DNA of 64,000 nucleotides from Paenarthrobacter nicotinovorans. Lineage in GTDB: Bacteria > Actinomycetota > Actinomycetes > Actinomycetales > Micrococcaceae. Shown piece by piece: positions 35,972 through 44,349 of this stretch. The stretch is from positions 3,968,001 to 4,032,000 of the forward strand of contig NZ_CP089293.1 of assembly GCF_021919345.1 (NCBI RefSeq). Reading direction: 5' to 3'. Under the pieces are notes generated by a model. It had not been told where the DNA came from and ran no database searches. It saw only the letters and a list, made by a program, of their open reading frames with translations. The translations under genes and the position numbers were made by a program. Numbering within the stretch: position 1 is the stretch's first letter; every line of letters starts with the position of its first letter.

Positions 35972-37438
35972 CTACAGCCGCTCCAACCGGGTAGCCAAAT
36001 GCAACGCTGCAAGCCGCCCCGATCCCCGGGGATCTCCTCCGCACAGCTCAAAGATCCGCTGAAGACGGTGGTGCAAGGACTGCCGCTCCAGGTGCAATTC
36101 CCGGGCGGCCTGGGCCGTGTTGCAGCCCGTATCCAACCAGACAGCCAAGGTCCGCATCAGTTCGGACTTCTTCAGGCGGTCATGCTCGACGACGGCACCC
36201 AACTGCCGCTGCACAAACCCCTCGCGGGTGGCCGGGTCCAGGGATTCGCCAGCCAGGAGTTCAACGGCGAGGATGTCTGCATCCACCACTCCGCGTCCAG
36301 TCGTATCGAGGTCGAAGGCTCTCCGTGCTTCAGCCAATGACCACGGCGCTTCGGAAATACCCCTGCCCGTCGGGCCCACAGCCACCACGGACCCTGATGG
36401 CACGTCGAGTGCCCGCAGCGCTTCCAGCAACACCTGCCGGGTGGCACTCCCGCCCAGGGAGGCGAGCGCGATCAGCTCCGCGTTATTGGCGTAGCTCGCA
36501 CTGTGCGGGACGCAGCCGCGGAGCAGCGCGTCAACGGCCGGACGCAGATGTCCCGCGCTGGTGGATCGAATCACGACGGCGGCCACTGCACCATCCACGG
36601 GGAAGCCTGACGCCGGTCCAAGCTGTTGCAGCTGCCACTCCTGGCTTCCGGAATTGATGGCCCGCATGAGCTCGATGCCTGCCAGTTCCTTCAATCCCGG
36701 AGGCATGCGCTGCAGCAGCGCCAGGCCAAGGATGTCCACGGACCGTTCGCCGGCCACGCGCGCGAGGCCGGCATCGCCGCCGTCGGGCATTTTCACCTCG
36801 AGCCGAGCGGCAAGGACGCCCCGCACCGGCACGTCCACCACGGTGACGCTGCCGTCGTCGTCGGACGAAAAGGTGCCGCCGGCCGCCCCGAGCGTGAGGC
36901 CCGACGGCGAGACCAGCCTGGCGCTGGCGCCTGTCCTTTCGGCCAACACAGCGAGGAGTTGATCGAGTCCGCCGCCGTGGGCAAGTTCGGCGGCCATGGC
37001 ATGGCTTGCCTGGTCACCGCGCTGGAGGTGCTCTACGGATTCACTCACCAGCAGCGAATTGATTTCCTGCATCACGCCGACGAACGGGACTACCTGACGG
37101 AGCTCGATGACTGGCAATCCGGCAGCCTCGGCGACCTCCAACATGGCCGCAGGCACTTCGGGCAGGGCCGGACCCGTCTCGAGGGCCAGTGCAGCGACTC
37201 CCCGGGCCGCGAGGTCGCGGACATAGTCAGCCTGCCGTTCTGCCGTCACGCCGGCGAGCGCCTGCCCACCACTGAGGAGCAGTTCGCCGCCGCTGAGGAG
37301 CGGCGCGATGTCCAGGACCTCGCTGGAGTGCACCCATCGGACAGGCCGGGACAGCGCCTCCGGCACGTCATTGAGCAGCTTCGGTTCGGCAGATCTGAGG
37401 CTTTGGTACTCCAGAGCCGCGCCCAGCAGAATTGGCAT
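35972..37438 (-). CDS. PucR family transcriptional regulator
   Basis: A 488-residue regulator of the PucR type. The N-terminal PucR-like domain (about 1-130) contains LLSGGELLLSGG and GVAALALETG. The middle carries a GGDEF-like degenerate region, and the C-terminal HTH_30 domain reads TLAVWLDTGCNTAQAARELHLER then HHRLQRIFELCG. The ATG at 37438, after CGGAGTGTC, is chosen. PucR proteins typically activate purine or amino-acid catabolism. It is divergent from an NCS1 permease and CE4 hydrolase, its probable targets. Confidence 0.87.
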   Translation of the reverse strand: MPILLGAALEYQSLRSAEPKLLNDVPEALSRPVRWVHSSEVLDIAPLLSGGELLLSGGQALAGVTAERQADYVRDLAARGVAALALETGPALPEVPAAMLEVAEAAGLPVIELRQVVPFVGVMQEINSLLVSESVEHLQRGDQASHAMAAELAHGGGLDQLLAVLAERTGASARLVSPSGLTLGAAGGTFSSDDDGSVTVVDVPVRGVLAARLEVKMPDGGDAGLARVAGERSVDILGLALLQRMPPGLKELAGIELMRAINSGSQEWQLQQLGPASGFPVDGAVAAVVIRSTSAGHLRPAVDALLRGCVPHSASYANNAELIALASLGGSATRQVLLEALRALDVPSGSVVAVGPTGRGISEAPWSLAEARRAFDLDTTGRGVVDADILAVELLAGESLDPATREGFVQRQLGAVVEHDRLKKSELMRTLAVWLDTGCNTAQAARELHLERQSLHHRLQRIFELCGGDPRGSGRLAALHLATRLERL

Positions 37439-37511
37439 GACACTCCGTACGGTTTGGGGTGATTTGTTTAGACACATCGTATCTTGTTGCTGTGATGTGG
37501 CGCACATACGC

Positions 37512-37528
37512 TGAAAGGGTCCCTTTCA
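37512..37528 (+). promoter_or_regulatory. Perfect palindrome upstream of the NCS1 permease
   Basis: TGAAAGGG-T-CCCTTTCA (8-bp perfect arms) lies just before the CGGAGG ribosome-binding site of the permease and 74 bp upstream of the PucR-type gene. It is a candidate operator in the divergent spacer, or a leader hairpin that could affect translation. Confidence 0.5.
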
Positions 37529-37546
37529 CACACGGAGGCTCTCCCC

Positions 37547-39076
37547 ATGCAAGACAACCTCTCCCCTTCGCCTTCACCTTCAGCGCAGTCAGGGCCAGCA
37601 ACGGCGCCGGCCCATGACAGCGAAGCCTGGCTCCAACCCATCCCCGAATCAGACCGCACCCGCAAGGTTTCCGGACAGTTCTGGATCTGGGCCGGCGCCA
37701 ACCTTGCCCCTATCAACTGGGTGCTGGGTGCACTGGGCATCCATCTGGGCCTCGGCTTCGCAGACACCGTGATAGTCCTGGTCCTGGGAAACCTGATCGG
37801 CATGCTCTTATTCGGATGCTTCGTCCTCCTTGGACAAAAGACCGGCGCCACAGGAATGGTTCTGGCCCGGGCGGCTTTTGGCCGCCGTGGCAACTACCTG
37901 CCGGCAGCGATCCAGGCACTTCTGGTCATCGGGTGGTGCGCCGTCAACACCTGGATCATCCTGGACCTGGTCATGGCGCTCTTCGGAACCCTCGGCTGGG
38001 TGGATCCCAACGCACAGAACTACGCCTGGAAGATCGGCGTCGCCACGGCCATCATGGCCGCGCAGGTCGCCATCGCCTGGTTCGGCTACAAAGCCATCGC
38101 GGCCTTTGAGAAGTGGACGGTTCCGCCCACCATCATCATCCTGGCCGTGATGTCCGCCGTGGCCTGGTTCGGCATGAAGATCGACTGGGGCTACGCAGGA
38201 CCGGCCGGCAACATCCTCGAAGGCTCAGAGCGGATCGCCGCCATGAGCGCAGTCATGACCGCCATCGGTATCGGCTGGGGCATCACCTGGTTCACCTACG
38301 CCGCCGACTACTCCCGCTTCGTCAGCACCTCGGTTCCCAAGCGCAAGCTCTACCTGGCCTCGGTCCTCGGCCAGTTCATCCCCGTAGTCTGGCTGGGCAT
38401 CCTCGGCGCAAGCTTGGCCACCAACAGCGGCGAGATCGATCCCGGCAAGCTGATTGTCCAAAACTTCGGAGTCCTTGCCCTCCCCGTACTGCTCATGGTG
38501 CTGCACGGCCCCATCGCTACCAACATCCTGAACATCTACACCTTCTCCGTTGCCACCCAGGCCTTGGACATCAACATCAGCCGCCGCAAGCTGAACTTGT
38601 TCGTGGGCGTCTTCTCGCTCATCGCCGTCGTGTTCTTCATCTTCCAGGAGGACTTCGCAGCAGTGCTCGACGCCTGGCTGATCGGCCTGGTCGCCTGGGT
38701 TGCCGCTTGGGGCGGAGTCATGCTGGTGCACTACTTCTGGCTTGAGAAGCGCTGGCCGGCGAAGGTGGATCGGCTCTTCGACGGCGTCGGCACCCACCGG
38801 CTTCCCGTCATCAACTGGGCCGGAATCGTATCCCTCCTGGTGGGCATCTTCTCCACGTGGCTGTTCATGTACGGCCTGGTTCCCGCCATGCAGGGCCCCA
38901 TCGCCGTCGCCTTGGGCGGTTGGGACCTTTCGTGGCTGGCCGGCGGGCTCACCAGCGCCGCTGCCTACGCGATCCTGGGCCCCCGCGCACACAAAAAGTA
39001 CCTCCTCGCGGACTCGAACCACGTATCAGTGACACAGCCAGCCGCACCTTCAGTTCCCGAAAGGACCACAGCATGA
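37547..39076 (+). CDS. NCS1 family permease (cytosine/purine/hydantoin type)
   Basis: A 509-residue carrier with about twelve helices. NCS1 features include FWIWAGANLAPINWVLGALG near residue 45, LVIGWCAVNTWIILD, GITWFTYAADYSRF and the NIYTFSVATQAL segment. The family imports nucleobases, allantoin, hydantoins or related cyclic amides. CGGAGG precedes the ATG. Its stop overlaps the start of the CE4 hydrolase (ATGA), so transport and hydrolysis are coupled. The substrate is not identifiable from sequence; a cyclic amide or imide is likely from context. Confidence 0.88.
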   Translation: MQDNLSPSPSPSAQSGPATAPAHDSEAWLQPIPESDRTRKVSGQFWIWAGANLAPINWVLGALGIHLGLGFADTVIVLVLGNLIGMLLFGCFVLLGQKTGATGMVLARAAFGRRGNYLPAAIQALLVIGWCAVNTWIILDLVMALFGTLGWVDPNAQNYAWKIGVATAIMAAQVAIAWFGYKAIAAFEKWTVPPTIIILAVMSAVAWFGMKIDWGYAGPAGNILEGSERIAAMSAVMTAIGIGWGITWFTYAADYSRFVSTSVPKRKLYLASVLGQFIPVVWLGILGASLATNSGEIDPGKLIVQNFGVLALPVLLMVLHGPIATNILNIYTFSVATQALDINISRRKLNLFVGVFSLIAVVFFIFQEDFAAVLDAWLIGLVAWVAAWGGVMLVHYFWLEKRWPAKVDRLFDGVGTHRLPVINWAGIVSLLVGIFSTWLFMYGLVPAMQGPIAVALGGWDLSWLAGGLTSAAAYAILGPRAHKKYLLADSNHVSVTQPAAPSVPERTTA

Positions 39077-40056
39077 ACCAGCCCGCCTTCGCTGATGCGC
39101 TCCACCCGATCATGTGGCCCGAGGGCTTCCAGGCCGCGGCGTCCTTCACCTTCGACGTCGATGCCGAGTCCTGCACCATCGCCCATGACCCCTCCAGCAC
39201 GCGGCGCATGTCCCTCATGAGCCACCAGTCTTATGGGCCAAAGATAGCTGTTCCCCGATTGCTGCAGATCCTGGATCGACAGGACATCCAAGGTACGTTC
39301 TTCATCCCGGGGTTCACGGCAGAGAGCTACCCTGACGTGGTGCGCAGGATCGCTGATGCCGGGCACGAAATCGCCCATCACGGCTATCTGCACGAACCAA
39401 TGCAGGGCATTGATGCCGCCACCGAAGCCAGCTACCTGGATCGCGGCCTCGAGGCACTCGCCAACGTGGCCGGCATCCGTCCGGTGGGCTACCGGGCACC
39501 TTGGTGGGAGTTGAACTGGCAATCACCGGCCCTGCTCGCGGACCGTGGCTTCCTCTACGATTCAAGCCTGCTCGACGGCGACGCCCCCTACCGGATGGCC
39601 GTCGCCGAGGACGACCCGCGGGACATCGTGGAAATCCCCGTGGATTGGGCACTGGACGACTGGGAGCAATACGGTTTCTACCCTGGAGTCACAGGCAGTG
39701 GCGTCATTGAGAGCCCGGCCAAGGCACTTGAGATGTGGACCTTGGAGGCCGAGGCCCACCACTCCCAGGGCAGCTGCTTCGTCCTCACCAATCACCCGTT
39801 CATCTCCGGCCGGCCATCCCGCGCCGTGGCCTTGGAACGGCTGATCGAACGGGTCAAGGGCCTGGACGGCATGTGGGTCACCACCTTGGCCGAGATTGCC
39901 CGGCACACCAAGGACACAATCCGGGAAGTCCACTCGCACGCCCGGATCGATATCCCACTGTTCCCGGGCGCGGGAGCAACGTTCCGTCCGGCGGAAATCA
40001 AGGTGCCCACCGGAGTGCCCACCGGAGCGCCCGCCGGAGCGCCCACCCTCCGCTAA
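39073..40056 (+). CDS. CE4-fold hydrolase, PuuE-like allantoinase or cyclic-imide hydrolase
   Basis: A 327-residue polysaccharide-deacetylase-fold enzyme without a signal peptide. It has the metal and catalytic motifs FDVDAES, HEIAHHGYLHE and GYRAPWWELN, and LTNHPFISGRPSR near the C-terminus. This arrangement matches PuuE allantoinases and the cytosolic PgdA-like group rather than secreted chitin or peptidoglycan deacetylases. A GAPAGAP-type low-complexity tail closes the protein. Coupling to an NCS1 permease under a PucR regulator supports action on an imported cyclic amide such as allantoin, a hydantoin or a cyclic imide. Confidence 0.8.
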   Translation: MNQPAFADALHPIMWPEGFQAAASFTFDVDAESCTIAHDPSSTRRMSLMSHQSYGPKIAVPRLLQILDRQDIQGTFFIPGFTAESYPDVVRRIADAGHEIAHHGYLHEPMQGIDAATEASYLDRGLEALANVAGIRPVGYRAPWWELNWQSPALLADRGFLYDSSLLDGDAPYRMAVAEDDPRDIVEIPVDWALDDWEQYGFYPGVTGSGVIESPAKALEMWTLEAEAHHSQGSCFVLTNHPFISGRPSRAVALERLIERVKGLDGMWVTTLAEIARHTKDTIREVHSHARIDIPLFPGAGATFRPAEIKVPTGVPTGAPAGAPTLR

Positions 40057-40069
40057 AAACATCGCCGAG

Positions 40070-40095
40070 TTGGCAAAAGATGACGATGTTGAAGC
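40070..40095. repeat. REP-like repeat copy C, left half
   Basis: TTGGCAAAAGATGACGATG then TTGAAGC aligns with the left half of copy A at about two thirds of positions and ends at exactly the same point. The last three bases are AGC, while TGC follows the insertion sequence at 41384-41386. Confidence 0.65.
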
Positions 40096-41383
40096 GGCGT
40101 CTTCAGGTGGCTAGTGCAACACCCCTGGAGTTGGAGGGGTGTCATGGTCAAGAAGTTGCCGTGGTCGGTTCGTGCGTGTGCGTATGAGCACTTGCTGGCG
40201 GGTGAGGACACGGGACGAAGTGCTGCCGCGGCTGGGGTGTCCCGGCAAGCGGTGTCGCATTGGGCGAAACTAGCGGGCATGGAACTTATCTCCGGCCCTG
40301 GTGGTGGCGTGCGTCTTCCGATGGCTTCGGAGGGGCTTTCGCGGGATAAGGAGCGAAGGTACCGGCGGCTGACTTTGGAGGACCGGGCTTATATCAAGGC
40401 CTGTCTGGGCTTGCCGGAGCCGCGTTCCATGCGACAGATCGCCAAGGAGTTGGGCGTGCATCCATCAACGGTGTCCCGGGAGATCCGCCGACACAGTATC
40501 GAGCATTGGGCCCGGCGCTATTACGACGCCGGGGTTGCCCAACACCGGGCACTGGTCCGCCGTAGACGGAACCGGCCCGTGAAGCTCTCTGCGGGAACGG
40601 CGGTGTGGAAGGAGGTCGTGGCACGCTTGAACCAGCGTTTCTCACCTCAACAGAGCGCTGCGGACCTGAAGAAGACGTTCCCCGAGCAGCCGGAGATGCA
40701 CGTGTCCCACGAGTCAATTTACCAAGCCCTTTACGTGCAGGGCCGGGGTGCCTTGCGGCATGAACTTGCCGTGGAGAAGGCCCTACGTTCGGGCCGGACC
40801 GGTCGTAAGCCCCAATCAAAGCTGCCTGCCAGGAACGTAAGGCCCTGGCTTGAAGGGGCCCGGCTGAGCGACCGGCCCGCCGAAGTCCAGGACCGGGCCG
40901 TGCCCGGCCATTGGGAAGGTGATTTGGTCGTGGGTCCCGGTAACTCCGGGATCGTCACCTTGGTCGAGCGCTCCTCACGGTTCACTTTGCTGGGCCGGCT
41001 GCCGGGAGCCAGGGACAGCGCGACGGTCATCGAGGTCATGCAGAAAATGATCCACACCCTGCCCCAGGCGATCCTTAAAACGATCACCTGGGACCAAGGC
41101 ACGGAAATGGCTCAACACGCCAAGTTCACAGTAGCGACCGGCTGCCAGCTGTTCTTCTGTGACCCGCACTCACCCTGGCAACGCGGCACGAACGAGAACA
41201 CCAACGGACTGGTCCGCGATATCCACCCCAAAGGCACGAACTTCAACCAGGTCAGCGACGAAGAACTCGCCCACACCCAGCACCTGCTCAACATCCGACC
41301 GCGTCAAACACTCCAATGGGACACCCCAACTGAAAGACTGACCAAACTAATCGATGGTGTTGCACTAGCAAGCTGAAACCGCC
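40096..41383 (+). mobile_element. IS30-family insertion sequence, 1288 bp
   Basis: The ends read GGCGTCTTCAGGTGGCTAGT and onward to ACACC at 40096-40123, and the complement of 41356-41383 matches at most of 28 positions, with GCTAGTGCAACACC fully conserved. The element carries a single IS30-type transposase gene. It is distinct from the 20.4-kb element. Joining the flanks rebuilds a REP-like palindrome, and the insertion point is the same central triplet as for the other element. The 3-bp flanks are AGC and TGC, an imperfect duplication. Confidence 0.88.
40144..41376 (+). CDS. IS30-family transposase
   Basis: A 410-residue transposase with an N-terminal HTH (AAAAGVSRQAVSHWAKLAG), a second HTH (MRQIAKELGVHPSTVSREIRRH), and an integrase core with the DDE residues in HWEGDLVVG, ITWDQGTEM and NENTNGLVR. 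The ATG at 40144 follows GGAGGGGTGTC and the product begins MVKK. It is intact. It is related to but clearly divergent from the 20.4-kb transposase, so the two elements are not recent copies of each other. Confidence 0.93.
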   Translation: MVKKLPWSVRACAYEHLLAGEDTGRSAAAAGVSRQAVSHWAKLAGMELISGPGGGVRLPMASEGLSRDKERRYRRLTLEDRAYIKACLGLPEPRSMRQIAKELGVHPSTVSREIRRHSIEHWARRYYDAGVAQHRALVRRRRNRPVKLSAGTAVWKEVVARLNQRFSPQQSAADLKKTFPEQPEMHVSHESIYQALYVQGRGALRHELAVEKALRSGRTGRKPQSKLPARNVRPWLEGARLSDRPAEVQDRAVPGHWEGDLVVGPGNSGIVTLVERSSRFTLLGRLPGARDSATVIEVMQKMIHTLPQAILKTITWDQGTEMAQHAKFTVATGCQLFFCDPHSPWQRGTNENTNGLVRDIHPKGTNFNQVSDEELAHTQHLLNIRPRQTLQWDTPTERLTKLIDGVALAS

Positions 41384-41419
41384 TGCCTGGAACTGTCACC
41401 TAATGCCAACTCGGCGGCG
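41384..41419. repeat. REP-like repeat copy C, right half
   Basis: TGC, then CTGGAACTGTCACCTAATG and CCAACTCGGCGGCGG. Fourteen bases separate the insertion point from the end of the first conserved block, identical to copies A and B. The tail CCAACTCGGCGG mirrors the left flank GCCGAGTTGG at 40065-40074, extending the palindrome. Confidence 0.7.
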
Positions 41420-41423
41420 GCTT

Positions 41424-41927
41424 TTAACCGTTGACGGCGTTGATCCACACTCCGATGATCCACGTGCTCGCGGCTGCACAGGCGAGGCCGAATTCCACCA
41501 GGATGCCGATCCCCGTTGCTTTGAGCGCCGCCCCGCTGGAGCGAACAGCGGCCTGGAAGTTGCGGGTCCTCTGGACCTCGCTGAGGAGAAGGCCTACCGC
41601 GAAGCCCACAAAGAGGCCCACCACGGGAATGACGAACATGCCCACGACACCCAGGACAACCCCGATCAATACCGACCTGCTCGGAATGCCGTGTTGTTTC
41701 AGTTTGCGCCCCGTGAGCACGGCACTGGCTGCCATCCCGGCAACCACAAAGACCATCCCGACGGCGAAAATCACCCAGCCAACCGGACCCGCACCACCCC
41801 AGATGGCCCACGCCAGCAGGCTCGCGCCGATGAGGATGCTGCCGGGCAGAACAGGAATGATGGTGCCGGCCACGCCGACTGCGATGGCCAGGCCGCACAG
41901 GATGGTCACGATGAGTTCGGCGTTCAT
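41424..41927 (-). CDS. DUF456 family membrane protein
   Basis: A 167-residue membrane protein with four or five hydrophobic helices rich in Gly and Val. The start IVTILCGLAIAVGVAGTIIPVLPG is the DUF456 signature, and a GVVGMFVIPVVGLFVGFAVG segment follows. No catalytic motif. It is a single gene between an IS30-family element and the malic enzyme terminator. Function unknown. Confidence 0.85.
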   Translation of the reverse strand: MNAELIVTILCGLAIAVGVAGTIIPVLPGSILIGASLLAWAIWGGAGPVGWVIFAVGMVFVVAGMAASAVLTGRKLKQHGIPSRSVLIGVVLGVVGMFVIPVVGLFVGFAVGLLLSEVQRTRNFQAAVRSSGAALKATGIGILVEFGLACAAASTWIIGVWINAVNG

Positions 41928-41970
41928 GGCCCAAGTCTATGGGCCGCTGATCCATGCGCCTTTAACGACA

Positions 41971-42011
41971 ACGACGGCGACGCTCCCTGGCGCGGGAGGC
42001 GTCGCCGTCGT
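41971..42011 (-). terminator. Terminator downstream of malic enzyme
   Basis: ACGACGGCGACGC (41971-41983) and GCGTCGCCGTCGT (41999-42011) form a perfect 13-bp stem, extended inward by TCCC/GGGA with a one-base bulge. It starts 20 bp beyond the malic enzyme stop. Confidence 0.7.
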
Positions 42012-42031
42012 CGGTCTTGCGTCAGTGGCCG

Positions 42032-43222
42032 CTACTCGGTGACGGCTGCGGCAACTGCCGCGGTGACTGCCGGTGCCACGCGGGCGTCCAGCGGGCTCGG
42101 CACGATGTAATCCGCGGAGAGGTCCTCGGCTGCCAACTCAGCGATGGCGTTCGCAGCGGCGATCTTCATGGCGGGGGTGATCCGGCGGGCCTTGGCATCA
42201 AGTGCGCCGCGGAAGATGCCGGGGAATGCCAGGACGTTGTTGATCTGGTTCGGGAAGTCGCTGCGGCCCGTGGCAACAACGGCCGCGTACTTCCGGGCAA
42301 CCTCGGGCAGGACTTCCGGATCCGGGTTGGACAGTGCGAAGACGATCGACTGGTCGTTCATCAGCTTCAGGTGCTCTTCGTCCAGCTTGGAGGAGGAAAC
42401 GCCCACGAACACATCGGCGCCCGTCAGTCCCTCGCCGGGACCGCCGCTGATACCGCGGGGGTTGGTGCGCTGGGCCATGCGGGCCTTGACGCTGCCGGGA
42501 TCGGCCACGAGGTCGGCACGGTCGGCGTTGACTACACCCTTGGAGTCGAGCAGGATCACGTCCTCGATGCCGACAGCAAGGAGGATCTCGGCGATGGCGA
42601 TGCCTGCGGCACCTGCACCGGAGACAACAACCTTCAGGCCCTTGAGCTCGCGCTGGGTCACCTTGGCTGCGTTGGTCAGGGCTGCGAGGACCACGACGGC
42701 GGTGCCGTGCTGGTCATCGTGCATGACGGGGCAGTCGAGGGCTTCGATGAGTCGCTCTTCGAGTTCGAAGCAGCGCGGAGCGGAAATGTCCTCGAGGTTC
42801 ACGGCGCCGAAGCTGGGGCGGAGACGGACCAAGGTCTCAATGATTTCGTCGACATTGGTGGTGTTGAGTACCAAAGGGATGGAGTCGAGGTCGCCGAAGG
42901 ACTTGAAGAGGGCGGACTTGCCCTCCATCACCGGCAGCGAGGCGCTGGGGCCGATGTTGCCAAGGCCCAGCACTGCGGTGCCGTCGCTGACCACGACAAC
43001 CAGGCGCTCGGCCCAGGTGTGGGTGCGGGCAAGCTTGGGGTCCTCGTGGATTGCGCGGCTCACCTGGGCCACGCCGGGGGTGTAAGCGATGGAGAGGTCA
43101 CGCTTGTTGTTCAGCGGAACGGTGCTGGAAATCGTCAGCTTTCCGCCTTCGTGGGCTGCGAAGATCTCTTCTTCGGTCAGTACCAGGGCGTCGTTGTCAG
43201 TTGCAATTGTCTCGATGGACAC
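42032..43222 (-). CDS. NAD(P)-dependent malic enzyme
   Basis: A 396-residue short-form malic enzyme converting malate to pyruvate and CO2. Conserved features include the AYTPGVA N-terminal motif near residue 48, KSALFKSFGDLDSIPLVLN, the metal-site CPVMHDDQHGTA segment and the nucleotide motif VVSGAGAAGIAIAEIL near 195. The protein lacks the C-terminal phosphotransacetylase-like domain of MaeB. NAD versus NADP preference cannot be told. Monocistronic with a strong terminator. Confidence 0.92.
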   Translation of the reverse strand: MSIETIATDNDALVLTEEEIFAAHEGGKLTISSTVPLNNKRDLSIAYTPGVAQVSRAIHEDPKLARTHTWAERLVVVVSDGTAVLGLGNIGPSASLPVMEGKSALFKSFGDLDSIPLVLNTTNVDEIIETLVRLRPSFGAVNLEDISAPRCFELEERLIEALDCPVMHDDQHGTAVVVLAALTNAAKVTQRELKGLKVVVSGAGAAGIAIAEILLAVGIEDVILLDSKGVVNADRADLVADPGSVKARMAQRTNPRGISGGPGEGLTGADVFVGVSSSKLDEEHLKLMNDQSIVFALSNPDPEVLPEVARKYAAVVATGRSDFPNQINNVLAFPGIFRGALDAKARRITPAMKIAAANAIAELAAEDLSADYIVPSPLDARVAPAVTAAVAAAVTE

Positions 43223-43540
43223 GTCTTTGTCTCCTCAGGCTAGCCGTGGACCCACGGCATGATTCGGGCAGGAACAGAACTGCTGTGGCGGACCAAGGGT
43301 GGCTGGTCCGGCGTTGCTTCTGCAGATAGGGGGCTGCTAGCCGCTTCGGTAGTTCCAGCCTAGGTAAGCGTTGAGGGTACAAGATTCAATACCAAGAGAG
43401 ACGATTCGAGAGTAAAACGTTCAACCTAGCCAAAATGTGACCCACTACATACAAAAAAGCGCATTCTGACCGCCGCCCGGTCTAGACCACCGGAGGCTGT
43501 TGTCATTCGCCGCCGACTTTGCTTGGCCTTTCGGCCGTGG
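43223..43540. other. 318-bp intergenic region without a recognisable gene
   Basis: This spacer lies upstream of malic enzyme and downstream of the TetR gene. It contains a short inverted repeat GGACCA/TGGTCC around 43290 and an AT-richer stretch at 43375-43470 that probably holds the malic enzyme promoter. No RNA gene, convincing open frame or strong terminator was found. Confidence 0.6.
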
Positions 43541-44149
43541 CTATTCGCCGGTCATGAGTGAGCAGGCGCGCTTAAGGTCCTTCTCCGCCTCAAAGAGGGA
43601 CAACCTCCGGCAACGTACGGCCTGGACCAGGCCGCTGACCAGGTGCAGGAGAATCCTGGCCTTCACAGTGTCCTTGCCCGCATCCTTGCTGAGCGAACCC
43701 ACCACCTCTTCCGAGAGGGCATCGATCTCCCGCAACAACTGCGCAGTGTCGTCATCCTTGCCCGCCGGGCGGATCAGGCAGTGCTCCACACCAGGTTGCA
43801 TCACCCGGAGATGGAAGATTTCCATCATCAAACCCGCGAGTGCGTGACCCTTGGCGCCGCGCTGGTGGACGCCCTCCATTAGCTCCCTGAGCTGCTGCCT
43901 ATAGACGGCGAGCATGAGGTGGGAGGTGGAGGGGAAATAGCGGTAAAGGGTTCCAAGCGGGACATCGGCGCGGGCAGCAACGTCGGAGAGGCTCAAGGTA
44001 TCGAACTGACGCTGGGCGAACCCTGCGGCCGTTTTCAGGATGCGGGCATAGCGCAACTGCTGCCGCGGGGTGGTGGGCGCGGCAGCCATACGGGGAAGCC
44101 CCGTGGTCAGGTCAAGGGAGTACGGTTCCAGTGAGTTGGTTACGGGCAT
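43541..44149 (-). CDS. TetR family transcriptional regulator
   Basis: A 202-residue regulator with an N-terminal HTH at residues about 30-80 (RYARILKTAAGFAQRQFDT, SLSDVAARADVPLGTLYRYF) and a helical C-terminal domain resembling the KstR type. A 20-residue unconserved extension precedes the HTH, so an internal ATG (PRMAAAP) could be the true start. It is divergent from the first of three FG-GAP genes, but a regulatory link is unproven. Confidence 0.85.
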   Translation of the reverse strand: MPVTNSLEPYSLDLTTGLPRMAAAPTTPRQQLRYARILKTAAGFAQRQFDTLSLSDVAARADVPLGTLYRYFPSTSHLMLAVYRQQLRELMEGVHQRGAKGHALAGLMMEIFHLRVMQPGVEHCLIRPAGKDDDTAQLLREIDALSEEVVGSLSKDAGKDTVKARILLHLVSGLVQAVRCRRLSLFEAEKDLKRACSLMTGE

Positions 44150-44349
44150 TTCCGGCGATCTCTTGGCAGGCTGACAAGGAGGCGGCCGGCCGGCGCGAAG
44201 ACCACCGGCTGGCCGATCGCATCAATGATACGGGAGCTTCTTGACCGTTCCCTGAGAGTCCCCCGGAGTCCCGGCGGCCGCCGCTCCCGGAAATAGCGGG
44301 CCGCCCGCATACACTTTCATGCAGACTTGAAACCCGCAGGAGGAAACGC

